From Adiantum capillus-veneris (Eukaryota > Streptophyta > Polypodiopsida > Polypodiales > Pteridaceae), in assembly GCA_014529385.2 (NCBI GenBank), contig CM043956.1:62947120-63011119 (forward strand): a stretch of 64,000 nucleotides of DNA. Reading direction: 5' to 3'. The position numbers and the translations under genes are program-made. Positions within the stretch are counted from its first letter, which is position 1. Every line of letters starts with the position of its first letter. The notes below the pieces were generated by a model that saw nothing but the letters and a program-made list of their open reading frames with translations, made no database searches and had not been told where the DNA came from. Positions 1-9,900 of this stretch are shown here, one piece after another.

Positions 1-106
1 ATTTTGTCCACACTTGTCATACAAAATGAGCTGATACAGCCCACGGCACAAAAGGCCAGATGCAACAATTTCATCACCAAAACTCAAATCATGAACTGTA
101 CATTTG
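1..106 (-). pseudogene. Inverted copia pol fragment (pre-integrase region)
   Basis: Read on the minus strand this is the stretch of copia pol between protease and the integrase zinc-binding domain. It is almost the exact reverse complement of positions 1823-1928 of the adjacent plus-strand element A1, and it shares A1-specific bases that A2 lacks. At about 101-107 it changes abruptly into a plus-strand copia leader, with a few bases of microhomology. It is therefore one side of an inversion junction, not a gene. Confidence 0.8.
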
Positions 107-501
107 CTCAGATTTTTTATTCGGGCTCATTATTCGGCCTCCATTTCCACTACAAGAAGTACTGCACAGGTTATTTCGTCATTTTGTGCAGAATTTTTGT
201 CAGTGCCATTTTCTCCATAACAGGTGCCTTACAGTTTTCTAGGGTTTATGCTAAATAGCACGTGTTGTTCCCGCTCCGTTTCTCCTATTTTCGGGCAATT
301 TTCACATCAGCTGCAGCAATTACCATGGTTGACAACAACAACACATATGTGTTTAAGATGTTTGCTGCTGAGGACAGGTTGGATGGGGACAACTACCCTA
401 TGTGGGCTTATATGATGCAACATGTTCTTGTGTCAAAGGGCGTCTGGAACAATGTGCAGGGCATTGATGTACGTCCTGGTTCTGAGGATGTAGGCGATGT
501 T

Positions 502-881
502 GAGGATGTTGCAGGTCTTGCTACAAGGATAGCTGTTGTTAGAGTTGTTTTGCCTATGATAGAACAAGCTCATTGGGATGTAAAGGATGCGCAGGCTCAT
601 GCATTGATTTGCATTGTCTGTGAAGTGCACCATTGTTCCTCACATCCGTTCATCAAAATCTGCAAAACAGGCTTGGGATATAGACGAATTTGAGGATGTT
701 GCAGGTCTTGCTACAAGGATTGTTGTTGTTAGAGTTGTTTTGCCTACGGTAGAACAAGCTCGTTGGGATGTAAAGGATGCGCAGGCTCATGCATTGATTT
801 GCATTCTCTGTGAAGTGCACCATTGTTCCTCACATCCGTTCAGCAAAATCTGCAAAACAGGCTTGGGATATTTTGGCTGTT
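502..881 (+). repeat. 190-bp tandem duplication in A1 gag
   Basis: The stretch beginning GAGGATGTTGCAGG at 502 starts again at 692, an offset of 190 bp, with a few substitutions between copies. Because 190 is not a multiple of three, the duplication shifts the gag frame. Confidence 0.9.
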
Positions 882-3725
882 CTTTATGCAAGTCGCAATG
901 AGGCTAAAATTGCTTTGCTGCATAAAGATTTAGAGTCGAAGATTATGCATGAGGAAGATGATATGGAAACTTTCCTTGCTAGTGTCAAGGATATCAATAA
1001 GCAACTTATTTCAACAGGTGAAGTCATTTCAGACAGTTCCCTTGGGCAGACTGTTCTTGATGCCTTACCAGATTCTTACCAGACTTTTGCTAGTACTTGG
1101 AGACTTATGACCCAAGGAAATCCAGAAGTTGTCAAGTTTGATGCATTATGCACATTGCTATTGCAAGAGTCGCTTTCCAAAAAAAACAGGACTAGGCAGC
1201 GTGCAATTGAACGGGCTTTTATTGCTTCTCAAAGAAAGGGTGGTAACAGCAATGCAACCACTTCAATGCAACCACTTCTTATGGTTCTGCTGCGAGTGGC
1301 AAAAAAATTGTTCCTAATGCTTTTGTTGGCAGCAATTCGTCTAGAAACTGTGGTGATAAGGGCAAAAAGAAGATGCGTTGCCATTATTGTAATGCTAATG
1401 ATCACTTGATCAAGTCGTGTCCTACGTTGAAGGCCAAAGAGGCTAAGAAGAAAGAGGGTGGTTCCACTTCAAATGCTGGTTCCACTGCAAATGCAGCCAT
1501 TGTTGAGTCTTTTATGAAAGGAGACTGTGTTGCTGATGTTTGCTGCAGATTCACATGTGTGGTATTTTGACAGTGGTGCTACAAACCACATTACCTCACA
1601 TTGTGAATTGTTTACCTCTCTCGAGTCTGTCCCTCATGCGAATTCTGTCACTTGTGCCAAGAATGCCTCTTATCCAGTTCAGGGAGTTGGAAAGATTGTG
1701 CTTAGTGCTGCTAATGGCAATCTTTCACACTTGTTGATGCACTTTATGTACCTGGGATCAAGAATAATCTCTTGTCTATATCCGCACTTGCTAGACTTGG
1801 ACTTGTAGTCAAATTTGTGGATGACAAATGTACAGTTCATAATCTCAGTTTTGGTGATGAAATTGTTGCATCTGGCCTTTTGTGCCGTGGGCTGTATAAG
1901 CTCATTTTGTATGACAAGTGTGGACAAAATTTTGCAAATGATGTTGCAGATTCAAGGGCTATTTCAGATGCAAAACTTTGGCATGCACTTTTTGGTCATC
2001 TAAATTTTGCTAGTTTGCTGCGTTTGCAAAAATCTGATATGGTTGCTTCTTTGCCGCCTCTTGAAGCACCTATCAAACATGTTTGTGAAGGCTGTATTTT
2101 GGGTAAGATGCAGCGTTCTAAGTTTCCAAAGGATGGTTCAGTTCGGGCCACATGCAGGTTGCAGCTTGTGCATAGTGATGTTTGTGGGCCCATGCAAACT
2201 CCGTCCTTGGGCAATTACCTTTACTTCGTGACTTTCATTGATGATTACTCCAGGCATGCATGAGTATTTCCGCTTAAAGTGAAGTCCGAAGTTTTTATGT
2301 GCTTCAAACAATTTCTGGCTATGGCTGAAAATGTCTCGAAATGTACTATGGGCACCCTCCGTTCCGATCGAGGGGGGGAGTATATGTCTCATGAGTTTAA
2401 TGCATTTCTGGCTAGTCGTGGGATAAAACACCAATGTACACTGCCTTATACACCTCAGCAAAATGGTGTTGCTGAGAGGAAAAACAGGTCACTGACGGAA
2501 ATGGCATGATGTATGGTCAAAAGTCAAGCTTTGCTGCATTCTTTTTGGATTGAGGCCATCATGTGTGCCACTTATGTACTAAACAGGTGTCCTATGAAAG
2601 CTTTGCAGTCTATTACTCCATATGAAGCATGGAATGATAGAAAGCCTTCTATTGAGCACATGCGTGTTTTTGGTTGTTTGGCATATGCTTTGGTGCCACA
2701 AACACAGTGCAAAAAATTGGATGATAAGGCTGTCAAATGTATTTTTGTTGGTCATAGTGCTAAAAGCAAAGGTTACAGGTTATATCATCCACAAACAAAG
2801 CGTATTCTGGTTTCACAGGATGTAGTGTTTGTGGAAGATTTTGTTCAGCCCTTGCTGTCATGTACTAGAGAATAATGTAAGCTCACAGGACATTTATGAC
2901 ACTTTGTTGCCTCTTTTCAATGGTGGAAATAGGAATGTAAGTTCCACTGAGGCAAATGTACAGCCTATGGGGGTTTCTGAAAATGTTCAGATCAGCCTAT
3001 TACTGATGCAGATGTACATGATGTACTTGATGAGGAAAGGGCTGAAAATGAGCAGGTTAGAGGTATGTCAAAATGGTTGTTGCACACTTTGCGTGACAGT
3101 AAATTGGATGCACCTTTGTCTAGTCGTACTCGTTCAGGCTATCGCCATGCATCTTATGCATCAGATTGTTATGCTTTGGCTGTGTCTAGCTCACATGATG
3201 TTGAGGAGCCTCTATCTTTTGATTAAGCACAGAATTCAGAAAATTGGATGGCTGCCATGCAATCAGAATATGATGCACTTATAGAAAATGACACATGGAC
3301 TTTATGTGATTTGCCTCCTGGCAAAAAGGCCATTGGTACGAAGTGGGTTTACAAGTTGAAACGCAAACCGGATGGTGAGATCGCCCGCCATAAGGCTCAA
3401 CTTGTTGCAAAGGGTTATGCACAGCAAAAAGGCATTGATTATGAAGAGACTTTGCTCCCACATGTCGTACGACTACTGTGCGTTTTCTTTGTGCATTGGC
3501 AGCTCATTTTGGTTGGGATGTACATCAATCAGACATTGTTATCGCTTTCTTGAATGGTGACATATTTGAGGAAGTTTATGTAACGCAGCCTCGTGGTTTT
3601 GTCACAAAAGGACAAGAGGACAAAGTGTGCAAATGTAACAAGGCTTTGTATGGGTTGAAGCAATCTCCTCGTGCTTGGTATGAGAAAGCTGACACTCATT
3701 TGGTCAAACAAGGCTTTCGTAACTC

Positions 3726-4016
3726 AAATGGTTTTGAGAGATCCGGTAGTGTAAGCACAGGTTGAGAGATAAGCTTTTCTTTAAGCTTTTCAAAAGCATT
3801 GTTCTCCTTAGCAGACCATGTATACCTAACGCTTTTCTTTGTTAGGTCATGTAATGGTCCCGCAATTTGTGAGAACTTTTCTATGAAGCGTCTATAGTAT
3901 GCACACATACCTATAAAGCTTCTTAGTTCATGAAGATTCCTTGGTTTAGGCCATCCTTTTATTACCTCTAACTTGGATGGATCCATTTGGATGCCATCTT
4001 GAGAGATAATGTGACC
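3726..4016 (-). pseudogene. Gypsy RT/RNase H fragment embedded in copia RT
   Basis: Read on the minus strand this stretch encodes a Ty3/gypsy RT-RNase H linker: GHIISQDGIQMDP, KLEVIKGWPKP, LRSFIGMCAYYRRFI, then WSAKENNAFEKLKEKL. It replaces only about 16 bp of the host copia RT, the bases between the codons for FRNS and TLYVKREGD that are intact in A2 at 12157-12180. No target-site duplication or LTR is visible. It encodes a different gypsy subfamily from G1 at 5324. The antisense frame runs open into copia sequence on both sides, giving a chimeric 158-codon ORF that is probably accidental. Confidence 0.88.
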
Positions 4017-5083
4017 ACATTGTATGTAAAGCGTGAGGGTGATGTACTTCTCATTGTGGTTCTTTATGTTGATGATTTGCTGATCACTGGACCGAATGAG
4101 AGACATATTGTTGAATTTAAGGCTGATTTGAATGCTACTTTCGAGATGAAAGATTTGGGGCTGTTGCATCATTACTTGGGTATACAGTTTAAGCAGTGTG
4201 ATGGTGGTAATGCCTTGTGTCAGAAAAGTTACATAGAGACATTGCTATGTAAGTTTGGACTTGAGGATTGCAAACCTATTGCCACTCCCATGGAAATAGG
4301 TTTGAAGTTGAGTCTACATGATGCTGGCGATCCTGCTCATGTCACTCTTTACCAAACTGTTGTTGGCTGCCTCATTTATGTATCCAACACGAGGCCAGAT
4401 ATTCAATTTGCAGTCTCAGAGGTCAGCAGATTCATGCATAGCCCAGGGTCTAAGCATTGGCAGGCTGTCAAGAGGATTTTTCGCTACCTTAGTGGCACTT
4501 TACACCTTGGCTTGTTTTATCCCAAGGGGGGATCGTTGCCGCCAGACTTACATGCTTTTTCGGACTCGGATTGGGCTGGTTGTTTTGACACGCGAGTGTC
4601 CACAAGTGGTTTTTGTTTCATGCTTGGAAGTTCATGTACTTCATGGTTGAGCAAGAAGCAACCTACTGTGGCCACTTCGAGGTGTGAGGCTGAGTACAGG
4701 ACAGTCTTCATAGCTACGGTTGAGTGTGTATGGCTCAGACGCCTTATGGCTGATTTGGGTGTTGGATAGGACACTGCCAACACTATCTACACTGGCAGTT
4801 AGAGCGCATTGACAGTTGCAAGGAACCTAGTTTTTCATGCTCGCACAAAGCACATTGAGGTGCATTACCACTATGTCAGGGAGAGGCTCTCAGTAGGAGA
4901 GATCAGCTTGGCTTATGTGCCAACATAGGACAACCTTGCAGATCTTTTCACAAAGGCATTGTCTGGTGAGAAGCTTGAAGCTTTCCGCAAAGCTTTGGGC
5001 TTACTCCCCTTTGTGGACTGATCATGTCCTCAGGGCATGGCACTTCCCTCTACCCATGTGCCAGCTCTCGTTCACCGCATCAC

Positions 5084-5323
5084 TCTAGGGGGTATTTATT
5101 ACCATATACATGTGGTAGTGATGTGTGTGAACACACTAGGACTGCCGGGGCATTTTTTCCCTCTTGAGGAGGTTTTTTCCCTCGTGCATTGTATATACGC
5201 CCATCACTCTAGGGCTATCTATCTTTCCATTGCACACTAAGTAACACACTCTCTATTGTGTGCCTTGAGCTTCCTTCGTCTTCTCCAACCTGTGTCTGTT
5301 TCTCTGCAACCCTAATTCCAACA
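5084..5323 (+). repeat. A1 polypurine tract and 3' LTR
   Basis: The purine run CTAGGGGGTATT precedes the LTR at 5097-5323 (227 bp). It begins TATTACCATATACATG and ends CCTAATTCCAACA; the canonical start in other copies is TGTTACC. The same TG-to-TA change is in the 3' LTR of A2, so it is inherited. GTATATAC inside is a candidate TATA box. Confidence 0.9.
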
Positions 5324-5654
5324 AAGAGATCGTTATCACTTGCCATATTTGGAATATGTGCTTGAAAGAGTTGCAAGAAAGGAAGCTTATATCTTTTTAG
5401 ATGGATTCTTTGTTTATAATCAAATCACAATTGCACTAGAGGACCAAGCTAAAACTGCTTTTATAACTGAATTTTGAGTGTTTGCATTTTGTGTTACGGT
5501 CTTTGGCTTGACAAATGCCCCTACTACATTCCAACGGCTAATAAACACAACGTTCAAAGAATATTTAAGGGAGTTTTTTGAAGCTTTCCTAGACGACCTT
5601 TGTGTTTATTCCACTTGGAAGAAGCATCTATCAGGTTTATGAAGGTGCAGATTG
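5324..5654 (+). pseudogene. Gypsy G1 reverse transcriptase, part 1
   Basis: Translation gives a Ty3/gypsy RT palm with YHLPYLEYVLERVA, IFLDGFFVYNQI, TVFGLTNAPTTFQRL and the catalytic-motif relative AFLDDLCVYS (normally hDD). It has point stops near 5475 and 5640. It starts directly after the A1 LTR and stops at the GATTG target duplication of L1. The missing continuation (CR.YRISLNPFKCQF) resumes in frame at 13638, so this is one exonless pol gene split by insertion. Confidence 0.9.
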
Positions 5655-5895
5655 TGTTAGGTAAAGGCAGTGTGCCTCACCGTGCTTTGCCGTGTCCATC
5701 GACCAGCGTCCGGCTGCCCACATTTATTTCCTTATTCTTTATACATACAAAGATCAAGGAGCTCTCACTCACATTCTCACATGGTGCTCACACAGTGAGA
5801 TTTGGGAGCTCCACTCACATCTTGTGCCGTGCTCTCTCTTCCTCTCTCTCTCCTTCGCACTCTATGCGCACGTGCACCGTATCCGTGCACTCACA
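5655..5895 (+). repeat. L1 5' LTR
   Basis: It starts TGTTAGG and ends ACTCACA. It pairs with the 3' LTR halves 8039-8080 plus 13489-13637, sharing CCAGCGTCCGGCTGCCC and GGGAGCTCCACTCACATC. Compared with this copy, the 3' LTR lacks a short run near TTATTCTTTATACATAC. Confidence 0.9.
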
Positions 5896-5911
5896 ATTAG
5901 TATCAGAGCTT
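5896..5911 (+). other. L1 primer binding site (tRNA-iMet type)
   Basis: ATTAGTATCAGAGCTT directly follows the LTR end CA. The plant initiator-Met primer site reads TGGTATCAGAGC, so there is one mismatch. Confidence 0.8.
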
Positions 5912-8028
5912 TGGCTTCACGACACATGGAGTGCTACAAAGAAGTGAGCTTTCGGCTATGGTGAGCTCGCTTTCGGTGGAAGCTTGAGATCGGTGAGCAA
6001 CCACTAGATCTGTGCTCATGGAAGCTTCAGGGAGATTCCCAAGTTTGAGGGAAGAGTGTTGCAAGTGTGTATGGTTATTTGCAGCCATACTTGCAGGAAG
6101 AATGCAGATTTTCATTTCCGCAGGTCATTTTTCGAGCTCCAAAACAGTGTTTTTCGCATAACTTTTGCATACGGAATGCGATTTATGCAAGGTCAGAGTG
6201 TAACCTGGGGTTTTGGCATGCTCCGGACGCAATGGTGATGTCCATTTAAGCTGATTTTGACCTCTGAAATTTCTGCAACAGCAGCAAGTTTTTGTTGCAT
6301 TTTTTAGCCGAAAACATTGTTTTTTGGCATACCTTGCACACTCGGACTCAGATCTATATGATCTAGGGAGGGTTTGTCGACGTTCCGGACGCAATGGTGA
6401 TATCAAAATTTTGAAATTTTGATCTCTGAATTTTCTACAGTAACCTGCATTTTTTTGAGACACAAAAGATTTGACAGTTAAGGGCTTGTATACTGCAAAT
6501 CGTTGTGCACGTCACATTGTGGAGTCCATTGGGTGCTAATTTAACTTCCAATTTTTTATTTGAGATGTGGTTCTTGGACTAAGGCACATCCGTATGCAGT
6601 TTCTCGGCACATGGTTTTGTGTTTATGTATACTCTATGTGGGAACAAATGTGGAGATGTGGAGATGTGGAGCCATCATGGCTAAGTATTTTGGATGCATG
6701 GTTGATGCTTGCAGTTGAGCACTTGTTTATGCGCATCCATTGAAGCTTGTTTATGCAAACAAGTTGACAGGTTTTGTCAAGATTCCGTTGAGTGGTACTC
6801 TGACTAGAGCGTGCTTGCTCTTTGTATGACTTTGTGAGGTGATTCTGAACGACTACATTCTCGGATTTGGCCATTTGGGCATTTTGTGTTGTCTCCATTT
6901 GCGGTTTACTGTTGAGTTTTGCTCCAATTACAAGGGAGACTCTGCCAAAATTTTGTCAAATTTTTTTGCCTATTGTAGAGGCTTGTAAGCTTAATAGTTT
7001 GCTCACTTTGTCTGCTTGAGATAGTCGTTTGCTCTCAGGTGGGAGAGTTTTGTGATCTTGAGCATTGTTTTCCATTGTTTGGCATGGCCATGAGAGGCGG
7101 TTTTTGTTCACAGCGACTGACATGTTGACATAGAGGGTGCTGGAGATGTATGCATGTCTTTACCTAGCAGTGCATTGCTTACGCTACGAAATATACGTTA
7201 TATACCCGGACTCAGTCAGAGTCTCATTTTAGTGCATCAGTTGTAGAGTAGTGGACATTGTGTATTGCTTGGAGAGTGGTCATTTTAGATGCATAGGGGA
7301 TCACTGGTGATAGCCAGAGCTGCTAGGAGTGGTCTGGTATACCCTTTGCATATTTCTGACACACAAGGCAGTGTAGTCTCTATGTATTTGCAGCCATGCT
7401 TGGAGCGAGAGACGAGGCGTGTCTCTTTTGCAGAGTCGAGTCATCAGTTGAGGTGACATCAATTGAGCTAGAGATCGATGCATTGTTCTATGATGCGTCT
7501 GATACGTTTGAGGGTGATAGTGTCCTTCAAGACAGCTGTGTGTGATTGTAGTGGTGCTGACTTTTCGGTTTTGCAGTCATTCTTAGAGGACATGCCTTTG
7601 CCAGAGGATGCTGACATGGTGATGCATAGTCAGGTGGTTCCTGATGAGAATACTATGGCACTAAGGTTGCTGACAGGGATAGGTTGGCACACATAGTGTA
7701 TGTTTCGTCGGCTTTCGGGTCTCTCATGTCTGACCTTTTGGTTTCGAGACCTGATCTTGCTTCTGCGGTTGGTGCATTTGCAGTGGGAGTTGTCAGTCAT
7801 GCGATGACTCACACTGGCATTGTGCATCGTGGAGCCATGCAGGTCGTCACTTGATACATGTATCATGAGTGTCATCAGAGCTCTAGCCCTAGTGGTATGC
7901 ATGCAGCATCTACACTAGAGCGGTTACAGAGTGAGCTAGTGGGCATAGATTGAGAGTTGTCTTCTCTCACCTCTTGTATATACTAGTTGTAGGCTAGTCT
8001 TCTCGCCACTTATCGGCACACAGCCTTT
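5912..8028 (+). other. L1 internal region, no intact gene
   Basis: There is no open frame of note. Two imperfect copies of a roughly 160-bp unit lie at about 6125-6300 and 6300-6470, each with CTCCGGACGCAATGGTGAT or its near-copy (6221 and 6381). The last part, about 7690-7850, translates in scattered frames to something like GSLM..LV.RPDLA.AVG..VVSH, which resembles a badly decayed copia RNase H. That would fit the initiator-Met primer site and make L1 a deleted copia, but the match is weak. Confidence 0.5.
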
Positions 8029-8080
8029 AGTGGGAGAATGTTAGGTAAAGGCGGTGTGCCTCACCGTGCTTTGCCGTGTC

Positions 8081-8308
8081 TGTTACCATATACATGTGGT
8101 AGTGATGTGTGTGAACACACTAGGACCGCCGAGGCATTTTTTTCCCTCTTTAGGAGGTTTTTTCCCCCGAGCATTGTATATACGTCCATCACTCTAGGGC
8201 TATCTATCTTTCCATTGCACACTAAATAATACACTCTCTATTGTGTGCCTTGAGCTTCCTTCATCTTCTCCAAGCTGTCTGTGTTTCTCTGCAACCCTAA
8301 TTCCAACA
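8081..8308 (+). repeat. A2 5' LTR
   Basis: 228 bp, TGTTACCATATACATG to CCCTAATTCCAACA, with TG...CA ends. TATATA at 8177-8182 is a plausible TATA box for the genomic transcript. The partner 3' LTR is 13257-13483. Confidence 0.93.
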
Positions 8309-8325
8309 ATTGGTATCAGAGTAGG
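8309..8325 (+). other. A2 primer binding site (tRNA-iMet)
   Basis: ATTGGTATCAGAGTAGG lies immediately after the LTR. It matches the plant initiator-Met primer sequence TGGTATCAGAG. Confidence 0.93.
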
Positions 8326-8593
8326 TTGGGTCCTCCCGAGCTTAGTCGCCAGTTGCTCCAGTACACGCCTGCTCACTTTCTTCGATTTCAGTGAGCTTTG
8401 GCGAGCGTTCGCAGGTCGACAAATACTTCGGGAGAGCTCCTAGAGCCTGGTTTGCTCATATTTTTGATTTGGGCTCATTTCGGCCTCCGTTTCCACTACA
8501 GGCAGGTCTACACAGGCAATTTCGTCATTTTGTGCAGAATTTCTATCAGTGCCATTTTCTGCATAACAGGTGCCTTACAGTCTTCTACGGTTT

Positions 8594-8610
8594 GTGCTAT
8601 ATAGCACGTG
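8594..8610 (+). promoter_or_regulatory. Conserved palindrome plus G-box in family-A leader
   Basis: GTGCTATATAGCAC is a perfect 14-bp palindrome containing a TATA-like core, and it overlaps CACGTG at 8605-8610. The same arrangement is kept in A3 (34732-34748) and A4 (40798-40814) and is decayed in A1. It lies about 60-75 bp before the gag ATG. A regulatory role is inferred only from conservation and motif identity. Confidence 0.4.
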
Positions 8611-8670
8611 TTGTTCCCACTCTGTTTCTCCTATTTTTGGGCAATTTTCACATCAGGTGCAGCATTTACC

Positions 8671-9900
8671 ATGGCTGACAACAACAACACATATGTGTTC
8701 AAGATGCTTGCTGCTGAAGATAGGTTGGATGGGGACAACTACCCTATGTGGGCTTATATGATGCAACATGTTCTTGTGTCAAAGGGCGTCTAGAACATTG
8801 TGCAAGGCATTGATGTACGTCCTGGTTCTGAGGATGTAGGCGATTATGAGGATGTTGCAGGTCTTGCTGCAAGGATTGCTGTTGTTAGAGTTGTTTTGCC
8901 TACGGCAGAACAAGCTCGTTGGGATGTTAAGGATGCGCAGGATCATGCATTGATTGCGTTGGGATGTTAAGGATGCGCAGGCTCATGCATTGATTGCGTT
9001 GTCTGTGAAGCGCACCATTGTTCCTCACATCCGTTCAGCAAAATCTGCAAAACAGGCTTGGGATATTTTAGCAGGTCTTTATGCAAGCCGCAATGAGGCT
9101 AAAGATGCTTTGCTGAGTAAAGAGCTGGAGTCGAAGATTATGCATGAGGAGGATGATAAGGAAACTTTCCTTGCTAGTGTCAAGGATATCAATGAGAAAC
9201 TCATTTTTGCAGGTGAAGTCATTTCAGACAGTTCCCTAGTGCAGACTATTCTTGATGTCTTACCAGATTCTTACCAGACTTTTGCTAGTACTTGGAGACT
9301 TATGACCCAAGGAAATCCAGAAGTTCCCTAGTGCAGACTGTTCTTGATGCCTTACCAGATTCTTACCAGACTTTTGCTAGTACTTGGAGACTTATGACCC
9401 AAGGAAATCCAGAAGTTGTCAAGTTTGATGCATTATGCACATTGCTGTTGCAAGAGTCACTTATTAGAAAAAACAAGACTAAGCAGCGTGCAGTTGAACA
9501 CGCTTGTATTGCTTCTCAAAGAAAGGGTGGTAACAGCAATGCATCCACTTCTTATGGTTCTGCTGCGAGCGGCAAAAATACTGTTCCTAATGCTTCTACT
9601 GGCAGCACTTCGTCTGGCAATTCTGGTGATAAGGGGAAAAAGAAGATGTGTTGCCATTATTGTAAAGCTAATGATCATTTGATCAAGCAGTGTCCTAAGT
9701 TGAAGGCAAAAGAGGCTAAGAAGAAAGAGGGTGGTTCCACTGCAAATGTTGGATCCACTACAAATGCAGCCATTGTTGAGTCTTCTGTAAAAGGAGACTG
9801 TAATGCTGATGTTGATGCAAAATGGGCTTTTAGTGTAGAGTGCACTTACAATCCTGCTGTCCATGATGCATGCTTGTCAGTTGCTGCAGATTCACATGTG
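8671..9900 (+). pseudogene. Copia gag (A2), broken
   Basis: Gag is the nucleocapsid protein that packages element RNA. It begins MADNNNTYVFK at 8671. A TGG-to-TAG stop lies near 8793. A roughly 39-bp tandem duplication sits near 8919-8996, and a 92-bp duplication (offset 9231 to 9323) shifts the frame. The C-terminal half is open from 9292 and carries a knuckle CHYCKANDHLIKQC near 9653-9694, followed by a Lys/Gly/Ser-rich linker. Normal family-A gag is seen in A4 without these duplications. Confidence 0.88.

Larger units (their letters stand above)
325..5022 (+). pseudogene. Copia gag-pol polyprotein, degenerate (A1)
   Basis: The start is the ATG at 325 (MVDNNNTYVFK), shared by all family-A copies. 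Visible in order: gag; CCHC knuckle CHYCNANDHLIKSC near 1376-1420; protease motif DSGAT near 1569; pre-integrase zinc motif ending HVCEGCILGK near 2080; integrase acidic positions in VHSDVCGP, FIDDYS and the NGVAERKN region near 2470; RT with YVDDLLITG near 4066; RNase H with DSDWAGC and ADLFTKAL. The frame ends in GLLPFVD then TGA. Breaks include frameshifts near 610 and 800, stops near 2262, 2509, 2873, 3224, 4768 and 4801, and a foreign insert at 3726-4016. Family knowledge: copia polyproteins run about 1300-1450 residues; here no long frame survives. Confidence 0.9.
104..5323 (+). mobile_element. Copia element A1, 5' truncated, degenerate
   Basis: A Ty1/copia retrotransposon in the order leader, gag, protease, integrase, RT, RNase H, polypurine tract, 3' LTR. 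The 5' LTR and primer site are missing; the element starts inside the leader at the inversion junction. It belongs to family A with A2 (8081), A3 (30705), A4 (36997) and A5 (60210). The base directly after its 3' LTR continues a gypsy RT frame, so it sits inside gypsy G1. Many stops, frameshifts, a 190-bp gag duplication and an embedded gypsy fragment make it dead. Confidence 0.92.

Noticed and set aside
3696-4172. 158-codon minus ORF fusing copia antisense and gypsy RT
   Set aside because: The outer parts are antisense of copia RT. Only the central gypsy portion is real coding descent. A fusion protein is not supported.
9457-9864. 135-codon minus ORF in A2
   Set aside because: It is antisense of gag and the protease start. 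The plus-strand frame has the CCHC and DSGA motifs.
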